Source: Cynocephalus volans (lineage: Eukaryota > Chordata > Mammalia > Dermoptera > Cynocephalidae). From it: a stretch of 64,000 bases of DNA. The stretch lies in the NCBI RefSeq assembly GCF_027409185.1, contig NC_084464.1, positions 43,189,095 to 43,253,094 of the forward strand. Reading direction: 5' to 3'. The notes under the pieces were generated by a model. That model saw only the letters and a list, made by a program, of their open reading frames with translations, was not told where the DNA came from and did not search any database. Positions 24,529 through 43,985 of the stretch are shown in pieces. The position numbers were made by a program, and so were the translations under genes. The first letter of the stretch is position 1. Each line of letters starts with the position of its first letter.

Positions 24529-26149
24529 ATAGTACCTTCCTCTCCGGTAGTAATGAGGGTGAGACTATGAGATGTACAGAGCATTCTATGAGCTGAGAAG
24601 AGCGTCATGAGATGTGAGGGAATGTCAGCGAGGCTCTGGGAAGGCCACAACAGGAATGTGGATTAGGCTCTGTGTGCAGCTGTGTGGAAGGTGAGAAAAA
24701 ATGGGGGAGAGACACAGAGAGAGACAGAGTGGACCCCCCATTCATTCAATGTAGGCCGAGTGCCTCCACTGGTCCAGACACTGCTCTGGGGCTGGGGTGC
24801 AGCAGTGAGCAGAACAAAGTCCCTGTCCTTGTGGTGCTGACATTCTAATAGTCTGGGGGACAGAGAATCTAAACATGCAGATAGGAATGACTACAGAGAG
24901 GGGGGCAACCAGAAAGAGGGACAGAGGCAAATAAGACCCTAAGCCTGAGAGAGTCACCTCAGGATTGTAGAAGAGACAGGTGCTGAAAGCAGACAGCCCC
25001 TGCCCCTGCCCTGGGAGTCCAAGGTAGAAAAAGGATTGGTGGGGAGGTTGAGGTGATAGAGAAGGCAGTGTGGTTGGTGATAGGAAAGGTGGGCTGTACG
25101 GGAAGGTGTCCCAAGAAGGAATTCTTGATGCAGGATGGAGCATTATGGCAGATACTGGGACAGGAGAATTTTCTCTGAAAACCCCCACCTCCCACTCAGG
25201 CAGGCAGCTCCCCATCCCTCGGGTTCTGGTGTTTATCCCCCTCCTGCCCGCTCTCCCACAGCTGCCCAGTCCCCCAGGGACCTGGGGTGATTCCCAGGCA
25301 GTAGGGAGGGTACGTGCTCCTGGGCCATCGAGGGTGAAATACACGGCACAGGGAAAAGAGAATCCGGAAACCACATCCCCTGCAACCACTCCTGCTAAAT
25401 TCTGGCCCGGCTTTTGTACACTGACCTTCCGCCGCCCTCTCTCCAACTCCTGTAGGAGGAGGCCAGGCTCCTGGGAGAACCAAAGGGAGGGCGGGAGAGA
25501 CAGCAGTGCAAGGTGCGGAAGCAAAGAAAGAGACCGCGGCATGGCTTGGAATAAAAGCAGCAAGTGCCGCCGCAGGTGGGGTTGTCGGCTCCCGTGTTTC
25601 CCTCTCCCTTCCCCTTCTCCCTTTTCTCTTTTCCTTTATCATCATCTGCTATTTATTCAGCAAATGCTCCGTCTGCGGTTCTCTGGGGCACAATGAGCTA
25701 AGTGATGCGTGTCAGGGAGGACATCAAGGCATCCTCCGCTTCCACGAAGCTTGACCTTCTGGGGAACAAAAGACAAGCACAGACCACGTGAGCTTCTCCA
25801 ACTCTCTGTCTCTGAACTAAAGGGTGTTCATCCCACCTGGCCCTGGTGCTTGCTCCCTGGACCTCGTCCTTCCCTCCTGACACAGGTGCCCTCTCAATGA
25901 GTCCCACTGCCCCTCCTCCCCTTTTCACATTCCAGGACAATTCTGGAACCATCTCTCCCACCTGGCCAGGGTGAGATCATGAGGCTCCACCCTCAAGCAC
26001 TAGGGCTTTGGTCTCTTGCAAGGGATGGGGACAGCAAGAGAGCATCTGCAGGGGACCCTAGAGGGATGTGGGGGTGGCTAGGAAATGGGTGTGGACAAAA
26101 CTTACTTCAGTGTGTGCCCAGAAACAAACACGCCGAGAAGAAGCAAATT
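24529..26149. other. Region downstream of C6orf15
   Basis: A 273-codon minus ORF (24742-25563) runs through GC-rich low-complexity sequence. It overlaps repeat-like text at 24735-24860 and has no recognisable homolog. Confidence 0.4.
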
Positions 26150-26165
26150 CAATAACTGCTTTTGT

Positions 26166-26171
26166 TTTATT
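26166..26171 (-). terminator. C6orf15: C6orf15 polyadenylation signal
   Basis: AATAAA on the minus strand about 140 bp after the stop codon. It sets the transcript end near 26150. Confidence 0.6.
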
Positions 26172-26313
26172 GAAGATCAACATGGGGGCACTTGGGGGGT
26201 CACTGAAGAGTGTGGGAAATGCTGATTAAACCTGGGTTCAGCTCACACTGCAAGGGGTGGGAGCAGGACTCCCTCCTTTGACTTCCATCGTCGGGTTTCC
26301 CCTTTGTCGTGCT

Positions 26314-27749
<1,436 letters not shown>

Positions 27750-28060
27750 TCACAGCTCAACCCAGTTGCCAGCTCCCCTTCCCCGGTTTCCTCCACCAAG
27801 CATAGGGGGACCATCACCCCAGGTCCTAATCTCTTCATTGCCTCTCTCAGCAATAGAAACACGTGGTTCTCCTCTTTCTCTTTGGAATCCAGATCATTCT
27901 CTCCCAGCACCCCTTTCTCATGCATCTCCAAATCTCCTTCACCTGGACCCCAACCTGCAGGAGGATCAGGGGTGCAGAAGTGGCCTCTCCTGAGGGGCTG
28001 CTCCTAGGCAAGACCTGGTATCTAGGGGAACGGGCCTGGTTCCTATCCTTACCAGATGAG

Positions 28061-28588
28061 GATGTATTGATTTCCTGCTGCTGCTGTGACAAATTGCCAC
28101 AATTTTAACAGCTTACAACAACACAAATTTATTATTTTACAGTTTTGGATATCAGAAGTCCAAAATGGGTCTCACTGGATTAAACTCAAGGTGTCAGCTG
28201 GGCAGTATTTCTTTCTGGAGGTTCTAGGAGAGAATCCCTTTCCTTGCCTTTTCCAGCTTCTGGAGGCCACCTGCATTTCTTGGCCCATGGTTTCCTACCT
28301 CTGTCCTCAAAGCCAGAAACAGTAGGTTATTCTCACATCGTATTGCTCTGACTTCCTCTTCTGTCTTGCATGTCCACATTTAAAGACTCTGTTATTACAC
28401 TGGACCCACCCAGATAATCCAGGATCATCTCCCTATTTTAAGGTGAGTTGACTCACAACCTTAATTCCATCTGCTACCTTAATTTCCCTTTGCCATGTAG
28501 TCAAACATATTCACCATTTTCAGGGATTAGGACGTGGACATCTTTGGTAGTGTTGGGGGTGGGGACACCATTCTGCCTACCACAGAAG
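28061..28588 (-). mobile_element. Fossil ERVL-MaLR LTR (MLT1-like), solo
   Basis: The plus strand shows TTTCCTGCTGCTGCTGTGAC, GATAATCCAGGATCATCTCC and GGATTAGGACGTGGACATCT, in the order of a reverse MLT1-type LTR. It is close to full length and is an ancient fossil between C6orf15 and CDSN. Confidence 0.7.
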
Positions 28589-28599
28589 GTCAAGTGTAT

Positions 28600-28790
28600 C
28601 CATAGAATATAAGAAACACTTAGAAAGAGTGACTGTTTTCAATTAACAGTAGATGAGGGTATTTAAATGCGGTTGTTAAATGGCCATGATTCGATTAATT
28701 GTTGAAGCTGGGTGATGGAAGCATGGGGATTCATTAACTATTTTGTCTACTTGTAAATATGTTTGAAATTTTCATAACAAAATGTGTCTA
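28600..28790 (+). mobile_element. Old L1-like tail fragment
   Basis: GTTGAAGCTGGGTGATGGAA through TGTTTGAAATTTTCATAAC, typical of ancient L1-type tails. It directly follows the MaLR LTR. Confidence 0.5.
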
Positions 28791-30149
28791 AAAGTGTCTA
28801 AAAGCCTCTCTCCATTGCTTCTAAGAGGCCCCCAGTGTGGGCTTCTCTGGCTCCCTGATATCAAAACACTGTTAGCTTATTTTACTATTCCATCCTCATC
28901 TCCAGTCCCTACTGGAAGAATGAAGAGCTCCTCTCCTCTCCACTAGCCAATGGGTGGGGCTCAGTGGCCTTTTGTTTGCCATCCGCTGGTTTTGCAAAAA
29001 CTTTCAACCTGGACCACACCAGGAACTAAAGGAGTCCCCACATCAAAAGGCCTTCTTCTCGTGCAATTGCCATCTGCAGTCCCTGAGGGCCTCGATTCCT
29101 GCCACTGGCTGCAATCCATGGGCCAGATACTGGACCAAGGTTGACTCAACAGTGATGACAGAAATAGGACTGTTTTGGATCCCTGCAGGTTGGCTCAGCT
29201 GCCTCAGGTCATTTCTGGTCCATGTAATACATTTTTGCTGGTTCTGGACTTGGACTTTCAACAGCTCAAAATTCAGGACCAGCTAATACCATCTCAAAAG
29301 GAGAGAATGGGTTAGATCCTAGGGTACGGGGAAACTCCTTTGTAGTCATGTGGAGGCTCTGAGAGGTGGCCGGTGCTTGGGGGTGAGGCACAGCCCTCTC
29401 TGCCCTCCTGGGACATAAGAACTTCCTCGGCCTCATAGTCTCCCCTGCCCATCACCAGGATGTAAGTGGCATGGCCCTAACCATGTTCTCCACTCCTCTC
29501 TTCTCCCATGGAGGCCACCTCTCCTTCTCCACTCAAGTGCTCTGCCCTCTCACCTCTCACCTGGGAACCACATCATTCATGGCTCTCACTCTGGAACCAC
29601 AGCAAAGCAGCCAGACTGTGGAGGTGGAGAGGACACTGCTGGCTCTGTCCTGCATGGGCTGGAGCCTTTTTACGCAGGCCAGTGAGTCACTGTGCGTGGC
29701 TGCACTCCCTGCCGTGCTCCCATCCTGTCTTTTGCTTTCTCCACCCCCAACCCCCAGAAAAACACCTGCCCCAGCTCCTACTCAGTCACTAGGAATCTGG
29801 TCTGGGTTGTTGTGTCCCAGCCTTCCCAAGGTTCCAGGTGTCCCAGAAACACAGGAAATCTACACTTGTGACTCCCAGATAGGATGGTGTCTAGAAGGTG
29901 AGACACGCAGATGATAGAGAAGGAGCCTGGGTGGGGAGGAAGGATCTGGGAGACCAGGCAACCTCTGCTTTCAGTTCAACAAATATTTAAATATTGTTTT
30001 CCTCCTTTGTGGGAGGAGCTGTAAGGTATAAGAGAAATGCTGGTCAACTTCTGAATGAAAATGGGGGGCACAGGGACCTCTAGAGGCATAGGAGGAGCAC
30101 CACCCAGGTTCTAAGAGGAGACCCAGGACTCCAAGAAGGCAAAAAGTCT
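28791..30149. other. Spacer between C6orf15 and CDSN
   Basis: Weak ORFs (28954-29286, 29471-29914 on plus) without homology. In human the PSORS1C1 5' end lies near here, but no exon could be identified. Confidence 0.4.
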
Positions 30150-30166
30150 GCATCTAGTTCACAAAG

Positions 30167-30172
30167 TTTATT
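30167..30172 (-). terminator. CDSN: CDSN polyadenylation signal
   Basis: AATAAA on the minus strand about 725 bp after the stop codon. This fits the long 3' untranslated region known for the human transcript. It places the 3' end near 30150. Confidence 0.6.
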
Positions 30173-30894
30173 GAGCCATCTGTCCAGAATCCAGAGAGAG
30201 CAGGGAGCCTGCTCCAGTCTCTGAGGATGTCCTGGCATCTCCCTTACAGGGAAGCATCTGAGCATTGAGGGGAGTGGCAGCCAGGAATGGGGCTGAGATG
30301 GAGACCTCGAGAGACAGGGGGTCTGTTGGAAACTGATCTCAGAGGGCGTGGTGGGCTCTGTAATGGAGGGTGGAGGTGGAATTGGGATTGAGAACCCATT
30401 TCATTGACCAGATGGTGAAGAGAAGTCTGTGAAAAGTGGTCATTGTTTTCAGGTCATGGTTTGGACTTTGCTTTATTTGGCAAAGGGGGAGAGGAAAGGG
30501 GAGTCCAGGCATTAGAGGTTCTCTGGGAGCATTTGAGGGGTTCCCCAGGCAACAACCTGAGTGGGTATGGTTGGTCAACGGACCGTCTCAAAGAAACAGC
30601 AGAGGAAATTTCAAGGAGTGGTTATCTGGCAGAGGGCACTGCGGTGGAATGGGAATCTAAGCAGTTGGAGAGAATGAGGAAAGGGATTTGGAGTCTACCA
30701 TTTTGGGTACATGAGGTAAGAAGTGATAAGGGAGAGTCCGCAACATTAGGGTAGTGGAGGAAGTGGAGCAGCTGTCTTGGGAGGGAGAAGGGAAACTGAG
30801 CTCACCCTATGCCTGGGCCCCGGGACTGCTCCCAATCGGGTAGTGGTGTGTGTGTATATGTGCATGCCCGTGCAAGCACAGATGCAAAACTGAC

Positions 30895-36089
<5,195 letters not shown>

Positions 36090-36200
36090 GTGCTGTCTGA
36101 CGCGGTAGCCACTAGCCACTAGCCACACGAAGGAACTGAATCTTTAATTTTACTTAATGTTAATTTAAATGTAAATAGCCACATGCAGCTAGCGGCTACC
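36090..36200. mobile_element. Short MITE-like element with inverted ends
   Basis: GGTAGCCACTAGCCACTAGC near one end is mirrored by GCAGCTAGCGGCTACC at the other, around an AT-rich core. It resembles the ends of an old non-autonomous hAT-type DNA transposon. Family uncertain. Confidence 0.5.
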
Positions 36201-36719
36201 TTCTAGTCTACTCCTTGATTTTCTGCCAGCACTCAGAGTGGGAGTGGGAAGGAGGAAGGGCTGTGGGAGGTGCGGGGAGAGGAGGTAGCCGATGGCGTCC
36301 CCTGAAGGCAGGTGCAGTGGGGGACACGCGCACGCAACGCTGGCTTTAGGCAACTTGCCAAGCCTTTCTGAACTTCCATTTCTTCATGTGTAAAATGGGA
36401 ATCTTTTAAACAATGCCCGCCTCGTAAGGTTTTTGTGAAGACCAAACAGGAAATTATCAGAAAGACTAAATGGCAGAAGGGGTGTGTCGTCCTGGCACAG
36501 GTGCCGGGCAATTGGGGCCCTACAGCTGCTCCCGTCAGTGTCCTCCCCATGGGGGAAAGCAAAACGGATGGGTTCACCCCACGGCCCACAGCCTGGGGCT
36601 CTCTCCCCGGCCCAGCGGACCCTGGAGGAGTCTCCTCTGCTCCCTTCCTGCCTCATACAGAGCGACAGACACAAACAGGAGACGAGACGCCTTTTAAAAT
36701 GATGTCGCTGTTTTTGAAC

Positions 36720-37080
36720 GTCCAATGCTCCCTGCGCTCCTCCCTAGACTCTCAGGCCGGGCTCCGTCTAGGACGTGGGGAAGGAGACAGGGGGCTCCGG
36801 GAGCGGGCAGGGAGTGGCCGAGGAGTGGGGGCCCTGTGGGCTGCAACACGCTGGGCTCGTCCCCAACAGCGGGTGGGGAGACGCGGAGGCGCAGCGGGGC
36901 CTGCGGGTTATTCTTCCCGAGAGAAACCTCTCCTGGCCGGCCAGAGGGGGCGAAGTTTATCCTGTTTTCTCGGTCGCGTTCCTCCCGGCTGCCGTCAGGC
37001 CTCGGCCAGTCTCTCTCGGCCTCCCGCCATCGCCAGCCACCCACGCGGGCTGGGGCTGCAGCCGCATTCCTGCTCCCCGC
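36720..37080. promoter_or_regulatory. CpG island without an assigned gene
   Basis: About 30 CpG dinucleotides by eye in roughly 360 bp of GC-rich sequence, in a region otherwise poor in CpG. It lies 2 kb upstream of CDSN and 11 kb from PSORS1C2. No conserved coding exon was recognised in it. It could be a promoter for a non-coding transcript, such as 5' exons of PSORS1C1, or a shared epithelial enhancer. Confidence 0.5.
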
Positions 37081-40000
37081 TGCCCTGTTCCTCGACTGCC
37101 CTGCCCACAGCGTGGCCCTCTGAGCTCCAGTCCACTCTCCCTGTTTCTTACTGAAATCCTTCCTGCCCTGCTGTATTTGATACGCTGCTCACCATTTCTC
37201 TCAGCTCAGGCGGTGAAAACCTGAAGCTAATGGGGCTGAGGAGGGAAGGGAAGGACATTGGCTGAGCTCCTGCACAGGCCAGGGTCACCTTCCGGGAAGC
37301 TGACCGGTGTTATGATGTCTATAGTGGTGCAGGTGCGTCTGCTTCATCCAATAGCAATAGATTCTACTCCTGACCCTGCCAGCGAGAGCATAGTCCAATG
37401 GGTGGACTGGGTGAGAAAGTGTGGGTGGCACAAAGCATCCTCCCACCCCCAGAGAAAACCAAGCTCAAAGCATGCACCTTCCGTAGACAAGAGATGGGGG
37501 TCCCCGCCTTGTATTTATGAACAAGGCAGGTCTCTGTCCACTCTAGCAACCCTGTGCCTCCGTCTCTTCTGTGCCAGGCACTGGATCACTGTATGTGCTC
37601 CCATGCTATGCTTTGGAAGTAGCAACAAGGAGGAAGATGAATCGTCCAGCTGGGGACACCGAGCATAGAGAGGAGGCTAGAGTGGAGGAGGAGCAGGCAG
37701 TTGTCTGCAAGGAGGTGGCAGGACCTTTCCTGGGCCTTGAGGAATGGAAGAGCAGGGAGCAGGCTGCTCAGACTCAGGGCCCTGATGGTGCTTAAGCTTT
37801 ATTGAAACAAGTGGACAGCCTGTGTTGGCGTGGGAAGCACGTGCAGCGGGGCGAAGAATGGATAGGCTGCTTGGCCAGGATATAGATAATCTGCAGCAGC
37901 AGGCTAAAGGAATTTGGCTTTTATGGAAAGCGGAGTAAATGTGGGAGGGCACAGGGAACCAAAGGACTTTGAATGGTCAAAGGGGAGGCTTGGGGCAAGA
38001 GAATCACCATTTACTGATGGCCTACTGCAGGGCCAGATGCCATCCCGGGCATTCGACATGTGTTTATTCTCACAAAAGCTCTCTGGTGTAAGTGCTTTTT
38101 CTCCCTCTTTCACAGGTGAGGAACCAGAGTTTCAATTGTTTGTCCAAACCAGCTGCTAACAAGCAAAAAATTTGAAAAGACAAACCTAGGCCTGTTGGAC
38201 TTCCAAGCCCACATAGATCCCATTACTCTGAGCAGCTGATGTCGTGCTATAAATCAATGAATGGCAGCGGTTCATGGACAGACTGCAGAGGTTTCTTAAG
38301 TGCTGTAAGAATGTGTGCAGAATTCCTTGTGTGTGTACATCTTCGTAGAGAAGATTTCATCTTCTATCAAATTATCAAAAGTTAAGAAGCTCTAAGTGAG
38401 AGAGTCTGCAGCACACGCTGTCCCTCCCACTCAGCTTTCCTTCTGTGTATTCATCTGTGGATCTAAAAGTCAGGACAGAAGTTCTAGAACAAGTGGTTCA
38501 TGAAGGGATCCTTAGTAAACCTGGGGCTTAGGATTTGGAGAAGGAAAATGCATGAACAAAGACAGGAAGAGAAAAGCCCTGAAAGAGGAGCGTATTTTGT
38601 TTGTTTGGGTTTTGTTTTTTGTATTTGCAGCTGGGCAGACGGAGAAAGCAGCCACCCAGGCCACTCTGGGGCTCCAGGACCTGTGGGCTCCTCCCCTCCC
38701 TGTTCCTGTCTCTGCTCAGCTCTTTTCCTCTCCATCACACCCACTCCCCCATGTGGACTCACCTCTCCAATTCTAACAACACCCTCCTCTCCCACATGGA
38801 AGCCGGTGCTCCTGGCCCACTCCCAGTGGGGTATGTCCTCTGAGTTGTTTCCTGTCGTGGGGATGGGGGCCCTAAGTCACCCACACTCTTCCCCTGGTCC
38901 CTCTGGTGACAAGAACACAGAAGGAGAGGACACATCTGTGCGCTAGGATAGGCCCTCCTTAGCCCAGATGCTGCACTGGGACTGGCTAAACTTCTCAATT
39001 CAGTTTTAGTCTCACCTCTCTGCCTTCCTCTTGGGAATGCCCCTCACATCTGCAATTTTTTCCCTGTGGTAGACAATCTGGGAAAGAATCCACATCCCCC
39101 ATGGTTTCAGCTGTGACAGAAACCATCTCCCCCTGGACTGAGTGCTCCATGGCAGTGGGCAAAGCATGTGTGTTCACTGAGTTCCCAGCACTTAGCTGTG
39201 GTAGGCACTTGGTGGTTTTTGGAATAAAAGAAGGAATGAATGTGTTCAGGCCACACACCCCCTTTCTGTCTTACTCAGAAACACATCTCCCTCCTCTCTG
39301 ATTTCCATGAGCTCTGCTCCTCCCTACCACACCTACTGGGTGCAAAGCCCTCTCCAAGTGCTGCAGGATACCACCGATGTCCGAGGCCTTGTTCCCAGGA
39401 GTGCTCAGTTGGGGGTGAAGGGCAGATGGGTGTGCTTGGCTCTGACACACAGCCACTCTTCCAACTCCCTGTGCTCTGTCCCACCCTCATTCCTCCTGGG
39501 TGACTGTCTGCTCTAAGCCATTCTTCGCTGTCCTGTCCTGGATTATCTCTATTTTTTTGAGGGATGCAACATGCTTCCATTAACAAATAGCAGAGCTCAC
39601 ATGGCCATAATGAGGAAGTAATGGGATTTCCCCCTGGACGAGGCATTAATCTGATGCTGGGGTGGGGTAGAATGGTGCTGTGTAATTTAGATATCCCCTA
39701 GAGGTTCTGTTGGTGCCCACTCCTCAGTGCAGCAAGTCACCCCTAGCTGATAGCCACTGCTCTACACCCATCCCTCTCCCTCAGGATGCTCAGTGCAGCT
39801 GAACTCAGCTCTACCTCCCTTCCTTCCTCCTTTCCTCCCTCCTCGGCTCCTTCCTTGTTCATCACTCTCTCCTCTAGAACTGCCCTCCTGCAGCTTGGCC
39901 TGATCAGCCTCTATGTCCCACCTTCTCATGCCCTGCTGGCACCCTCAAGGGACCCAAGGCACCACAGAGGCACACGGGTTTGAGAACTAGGATCAGGGCC

Positions 40001-41059
40001 AGGTGCACCTTCAGGCATTGAATCCTGAAAGAGGAAAAACTTGGCAGGTGGAACTCCACCACCAGGCTATCTGCTGTCCATTCTTTTCCCTTCACCCACC
40101 CTTCCCCAAAGCATCAGGAGTCAGCTGAGGGATAGTCATGCTCCTGAGGCCCAAGACTTTGCCACTCTGCTGACGTCACATCACATCTGATTTGGCCACC
40201 ACCCTCTTGTCTGGTGAGGAGATGCATTACAGAGGTTGTGATTAGCTCCCACAGTAAAAACCACATTTTCCCCTTCTCTGCTCTGTGGAGTGAGTGCTGG
40301 GGAAAACGTGCTCATTGCCTGCTCGTCATGTGCACCTATTAAATAGTCATTCTTTCCACTATGGATACTAATGCTTTTTATTGCTATTGGTCACACAGAA
40401 TTAGAGACTCGCTCCCTCCCTAATCCAGGAGGACCATGCAGGAGAGAGTAAGAGGGAGGGCTGTGAGCATTCTCAATGTGCTCTTGGGAAGGGCTGGAAG
40501 AACTTGGATAAGGAGGGACTTGGACCGGGAGGGACTTCTAGGCCAGGCGTGGCCCTTGGAGCTCCTGGGGATGGGATCAGAATGGGTCTATCTTCTCTCC
40601 TGCATTCTGAGCTGTAGGAATGCCTCTGGCTGAGGGCTCCGCATGGGCAGGGAGCTTCTCCTATTCCCCAGTGTCTCCCTAGCACCTGATGCATCACCCA
40701 GCACAGAGAGGTGATCAGTAACACAGACGACTACTGGAGAGGCCAGCGTCTCATGTCCTACTTGGCTCTCTTAGACCCCAGGACTAGACAATCTCCACCA
40801 AAGAATGGTTCTGACTCCCTGACAGCGTGTAACATTCAGTCCATTGCAAACAACTGTGCATGTAGGAGTTATCTTGATCCTCTCAGTGACCCTAGAAGAC
40901 AGGAATTACTATTTGTCCCTTAGAGTTGCAGACATAAGTTCAGGGAGTTAAGCACAATGCCTACTACCCGCAGCTGGGGACTTTACCCGGGATCCTGATG
41001 CTGTATTTTACACACCACACCTGGTTGTGTGCAATGGTTGTGCTGCTTCTCCCCATGTA
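37081..41059. other. CDSN-PSORS1C2 spacer, left part
   Basis: Non-coding sequence with scattered L2/MIR-like traces (for example 39140-39240 and 40640-40730). No exon recognised. Confidence 0.45.
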
Positions 41060-41240
41060 ATCCCGTGGCCTGGCTTGCTCCCTCCTTTCATTCAGTTCTT
41101 CTCACCTGTCATCTCAGATAGGCCCTCCCTGACTTTTCTATGGAAAAGCGTGTCCCACCCACACAAGCGTGGCCCATCGCTTTCTATTGCCTTTCTCTGC
41201 CTTACTCTGCTTCGAGGCATTTATCATTCATGACGTCCGG
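41060..41240 (+). mobile_element. LINE-2 fragment
   Basis: TCAGATAGGCCCTCCCTGAC and surrounding pyrimidine-rich sequence resemble an L2 3' part. Confidence 0.45.
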
Positions 41241-41586
41241 TGCAGACGTCCCGTATGCGCCCATCTCCTGTTGGCTTCCCCGCCAGGCCGGTGGGGGAAG
41301 CCGCTGGTCCGCAGCCTCAGGGCTGCATCACACAGCCGGAGCACTGGCCCGCTGAAGAAACTCAATATATAACTTGAGGACGAATAAATAGTGATTGCAT
41401 GGGCCACTAGGCCAAGCAGCCCGTGCCTGCATTTTCCTGAGGGCTTCAGAGCTTACCTCACCCTCACCTCACGTTCCTGGCTTGCCTTAGAGGGGTCACT
41501 TTGGCAACTAAGAGGACGGCCCCGGGAAGTGGATGGTGTTAGTGAGGCAGAGAGCAAGGAGGAAAACACCTGCGAGGGGTCTCGAG

Positions 41587-41601
41587 GCTGCCCTCTGGCG
41601 G
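41587..41601 (-). promoter_or_regulatory. CTCF-consensus site
   Basis: The minus strand reads CCGCCAGAGGGCAGC, which matches all 15 positions of CCRSYAGRKGGCRSY. It lies between CDSN and PSORS1C2. Confidence 0.55.
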
Positions 41602-42049
41602 CAGAGCGTGGAACACCCACACACGGGCAACTCAGGCAGTGCTCAGCGTTGTTTGGGAGTGTAGAGATTATTAAAGAAATCCCCTAGAGTCACATCCCAG
41701 GGTCACACGGAGAACAGATGGCAGCGTAGGGACAAGAATTCGGGTCACAGTCTGATGGTTTTGCTACTGTGCTATCCTGCCCGCTCCATCACAGGAGCTG
41801 AGATTTTGCTGCAAAAGAGAAGGCTAGGGGGCGATTGGTTACTTCCTTTGAGGATAGTAGGGGGAAAAAACCCTCAGGAGGTGGATTTTGAGCCAGTGCC
41901 AGGCACCTGGTGGGCACTTAATTAAAGATTAGAGGGAGAAAAATGTACAGTAAGAGAGCTTAAATTTATACCAAAGCAACTCTTTTTCGGTCAAATGAAT
42001 TTGAATCATGAAATTGGCAGAGGAGTTAGGAATTCCCTCCTGGGCTGGG

Positions 42050-42240
42050 CCCCTGTCTGATTTAACTTTTATCACATTTTATGGCCATTATTTACATGTT
42101 TATTTCCTCCCTAGACACAGAGCTCCTTGAGGGCAGGGAGGACTGAAACTGCTTCCTGGGATTGTCACCATCACCCAGCGCCCCCACACAGTAGGTGCTC
42201 AATAAATGTTGGTTGTGTCGGCAAATAGATGAACAAATGA
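42050..42240 (+). mobile_element. LINE-2 3' end
   Basis: AGCTCCTTGAGGGCAGGGAG and GTAGGTGCTCAATAAATG are diagnostic of the L2 tail. Confidence 0.7.
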
Positions 42241-43559
42241 GTGGTTTGGAGTTTCCCTACCTACAGATCTTCAAAGCAAGGCAGACAAACATCTCTTTTG
42301 TCCAGTCCAAAGACATCATTTGCCTGCCCAAAGGCTGAGGGCTGTGCCTGATACTTTCTAAGGTAACTCAGCTTCTATAATTAGATTATACCATGATACT
42401 TGTTCTAGTTTCTTTTCTCTCACTGGCCAAGTATTTATTGACTATCTGCCATGTCCAAGGTACTGGGCTATTGTTCTATAAACCTGTGATCCTATTCTAT
42501 TGTTTAATTCCATGACTCCATGTTGACATAAGATGTGACGATGTACCCGCCGCATTCACTCCAAGGTGAGGTCAGCCAAGGCAGATGGAAAGGAACCGGC
42601 ACTGTCTAATCCGAATGGAGAAGCTGGCACAATGGTTTTCCCTGTGTTAACATCCATCCATCCAGTCCCACTCAGTCTCCTCCCCAGCTAATAAACACGG
42701 CATGTTTGAATGCCAACATACACTGCCTATTAATAGGTATTAAAATCTCCAATTACCTCATGCCTCCCCCTTCTCTCTCTCACTCACCCATCTGTTGTGT
42801 TGAACTGGGAAAAACTGGTTGGGAGCCAGGCAGTCCTGCATCCAGTCTTGACTTGGCACTTGTAATGTGTCTTGGACCGATGAGTTACCTCTTTCAGCAC
42901 CCTGAGTAGTTTCCTTGTCTGTGAAATCGGGCTAATGTTTTATTGAACACCTTCTGTGCCAGGTACCAGGAGAGAAGTAAGGGATGCAAAGACAGACAAG
43001 GCACAGCCCCTACCCTCACAAAGCTCATACTTTACAAGGGGAGAAGGACATGGACACCAACATGATGCTGCGGAGTTAGTTGAGGCAGCATGGTGTGAAG
43101 GACCAGAGCTCCTTACCTGGACGACATCAGGGACTCCATTCTTTTTCCTTACTTTCTCCTTTAAGGATTTTTTTTTTTTTTTTCTCTTTCCTTTGCCAAC
43201 TAACTCCATCTCACTGGCGTGGGAGGCTGCTGAGGCTCACTGTGAGGGGTGCAGACTTCCTGCTTCCCTTCCACAGTATGCCCAGATGTGTGTGCTCCTC
43301 ACCACCCGGGCACAGCTCTAACAGAGGAGAGAGAATTCCAGACATGAGCTCGAGCCTGGCACCAAGACCTCCCCTAATTTTCCCCCAACCTACCTGTCCA
43401 ACAGTTTCTCCCTCTTCTCCAGGTTATACATGCTACACTCCAACCTTTTCATTCTACTCTCTGTTGCCCAAACTTGCCATTCATTAATGAATTCAGCCAC
43501 TAAGGCCCAGGCCCTGCTCTGTGTCAGGGTTACACAGATGAATAAAGAATGGGATAACG

Positions 43560-43770
43560 TTGCGGTTATAAAGCAAAGTTGTTAGCACAGCACAGACCTA
43601 AGTTCAAATCCCAGTTCTGCCATTCGTCCCCTGTACGACCTTGCACGAGTCACGCCCCTCCCAGCCTCAATTTTTCTCTTCTTCGAAATGGTGATAAGGC
43701 TAGATAGGGTTATTGTGCAAGTTAACCGAGACCTTAATCTGTGGAGAGTTTGGCAATAGCGCCCTGTGGC
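43560..43770 (+). mobile_element. MIR
   Basis: TTCAAATCCCAGTTCTGCCA, GACCTTGCACGAGTCACG and CCTCAATTTTTCTCTTCTTC. Confidence 0.7.
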
Positions 43771-43811
43771 ACATGCACAGTAGAAAGTAGCTTCTCTGGC
43801 TACTTTGTGGT

Positions 43812-43985
43812 ATAGGTTGGATCCTCCAGAAACAGACCCCGAGACAAAGATTCAAGTAAAAGATTTATTGAAACGTGATGAGAGTGGGGAGGAGTCAAAA
43901 GGGAGTGGGGAAGTGGGACCTGCAAGTGGGCCAAGCAAATGACCAAGCAAAGTCTCATGGAGGTCAACTTCGGCTCAGGGTACCT
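43812..43985. mobile_element. Unclassified interspersed repeat (copy 2)
   Basis: GGTTGGATCCTCCAGAAACA and AAAGATTTATTGAAACGTGA correspond to the copy at 11245. Confidence 0.35.

Noticed and set aside
24742-25563. 273-codon minus-strand ORF
   Set aside because: GC-rich with opposing open frames, it overlaps repeat-like sequence and has no recognisable domain, splice logic or homolog.
36932-36950. Possible CTCF site in the CpG island (CCAGAGGGGGCG)
   Set aside because: It aligns to the consensus only with a one-base gap, so it was not counted with the exact matches.
36435-37154. 239-codon plus ORF across the CpG island
   Set aside because: GC-rich composition opens several frames at once. 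The composition resembles a promoter and no conserved peptide is visible.
38595-38645. Possible reverse SINE tail (GTTTGTTTGGG and GCAGCTGGGCAG)
   Set aside because: Too short and lacking the tRNA-like body.
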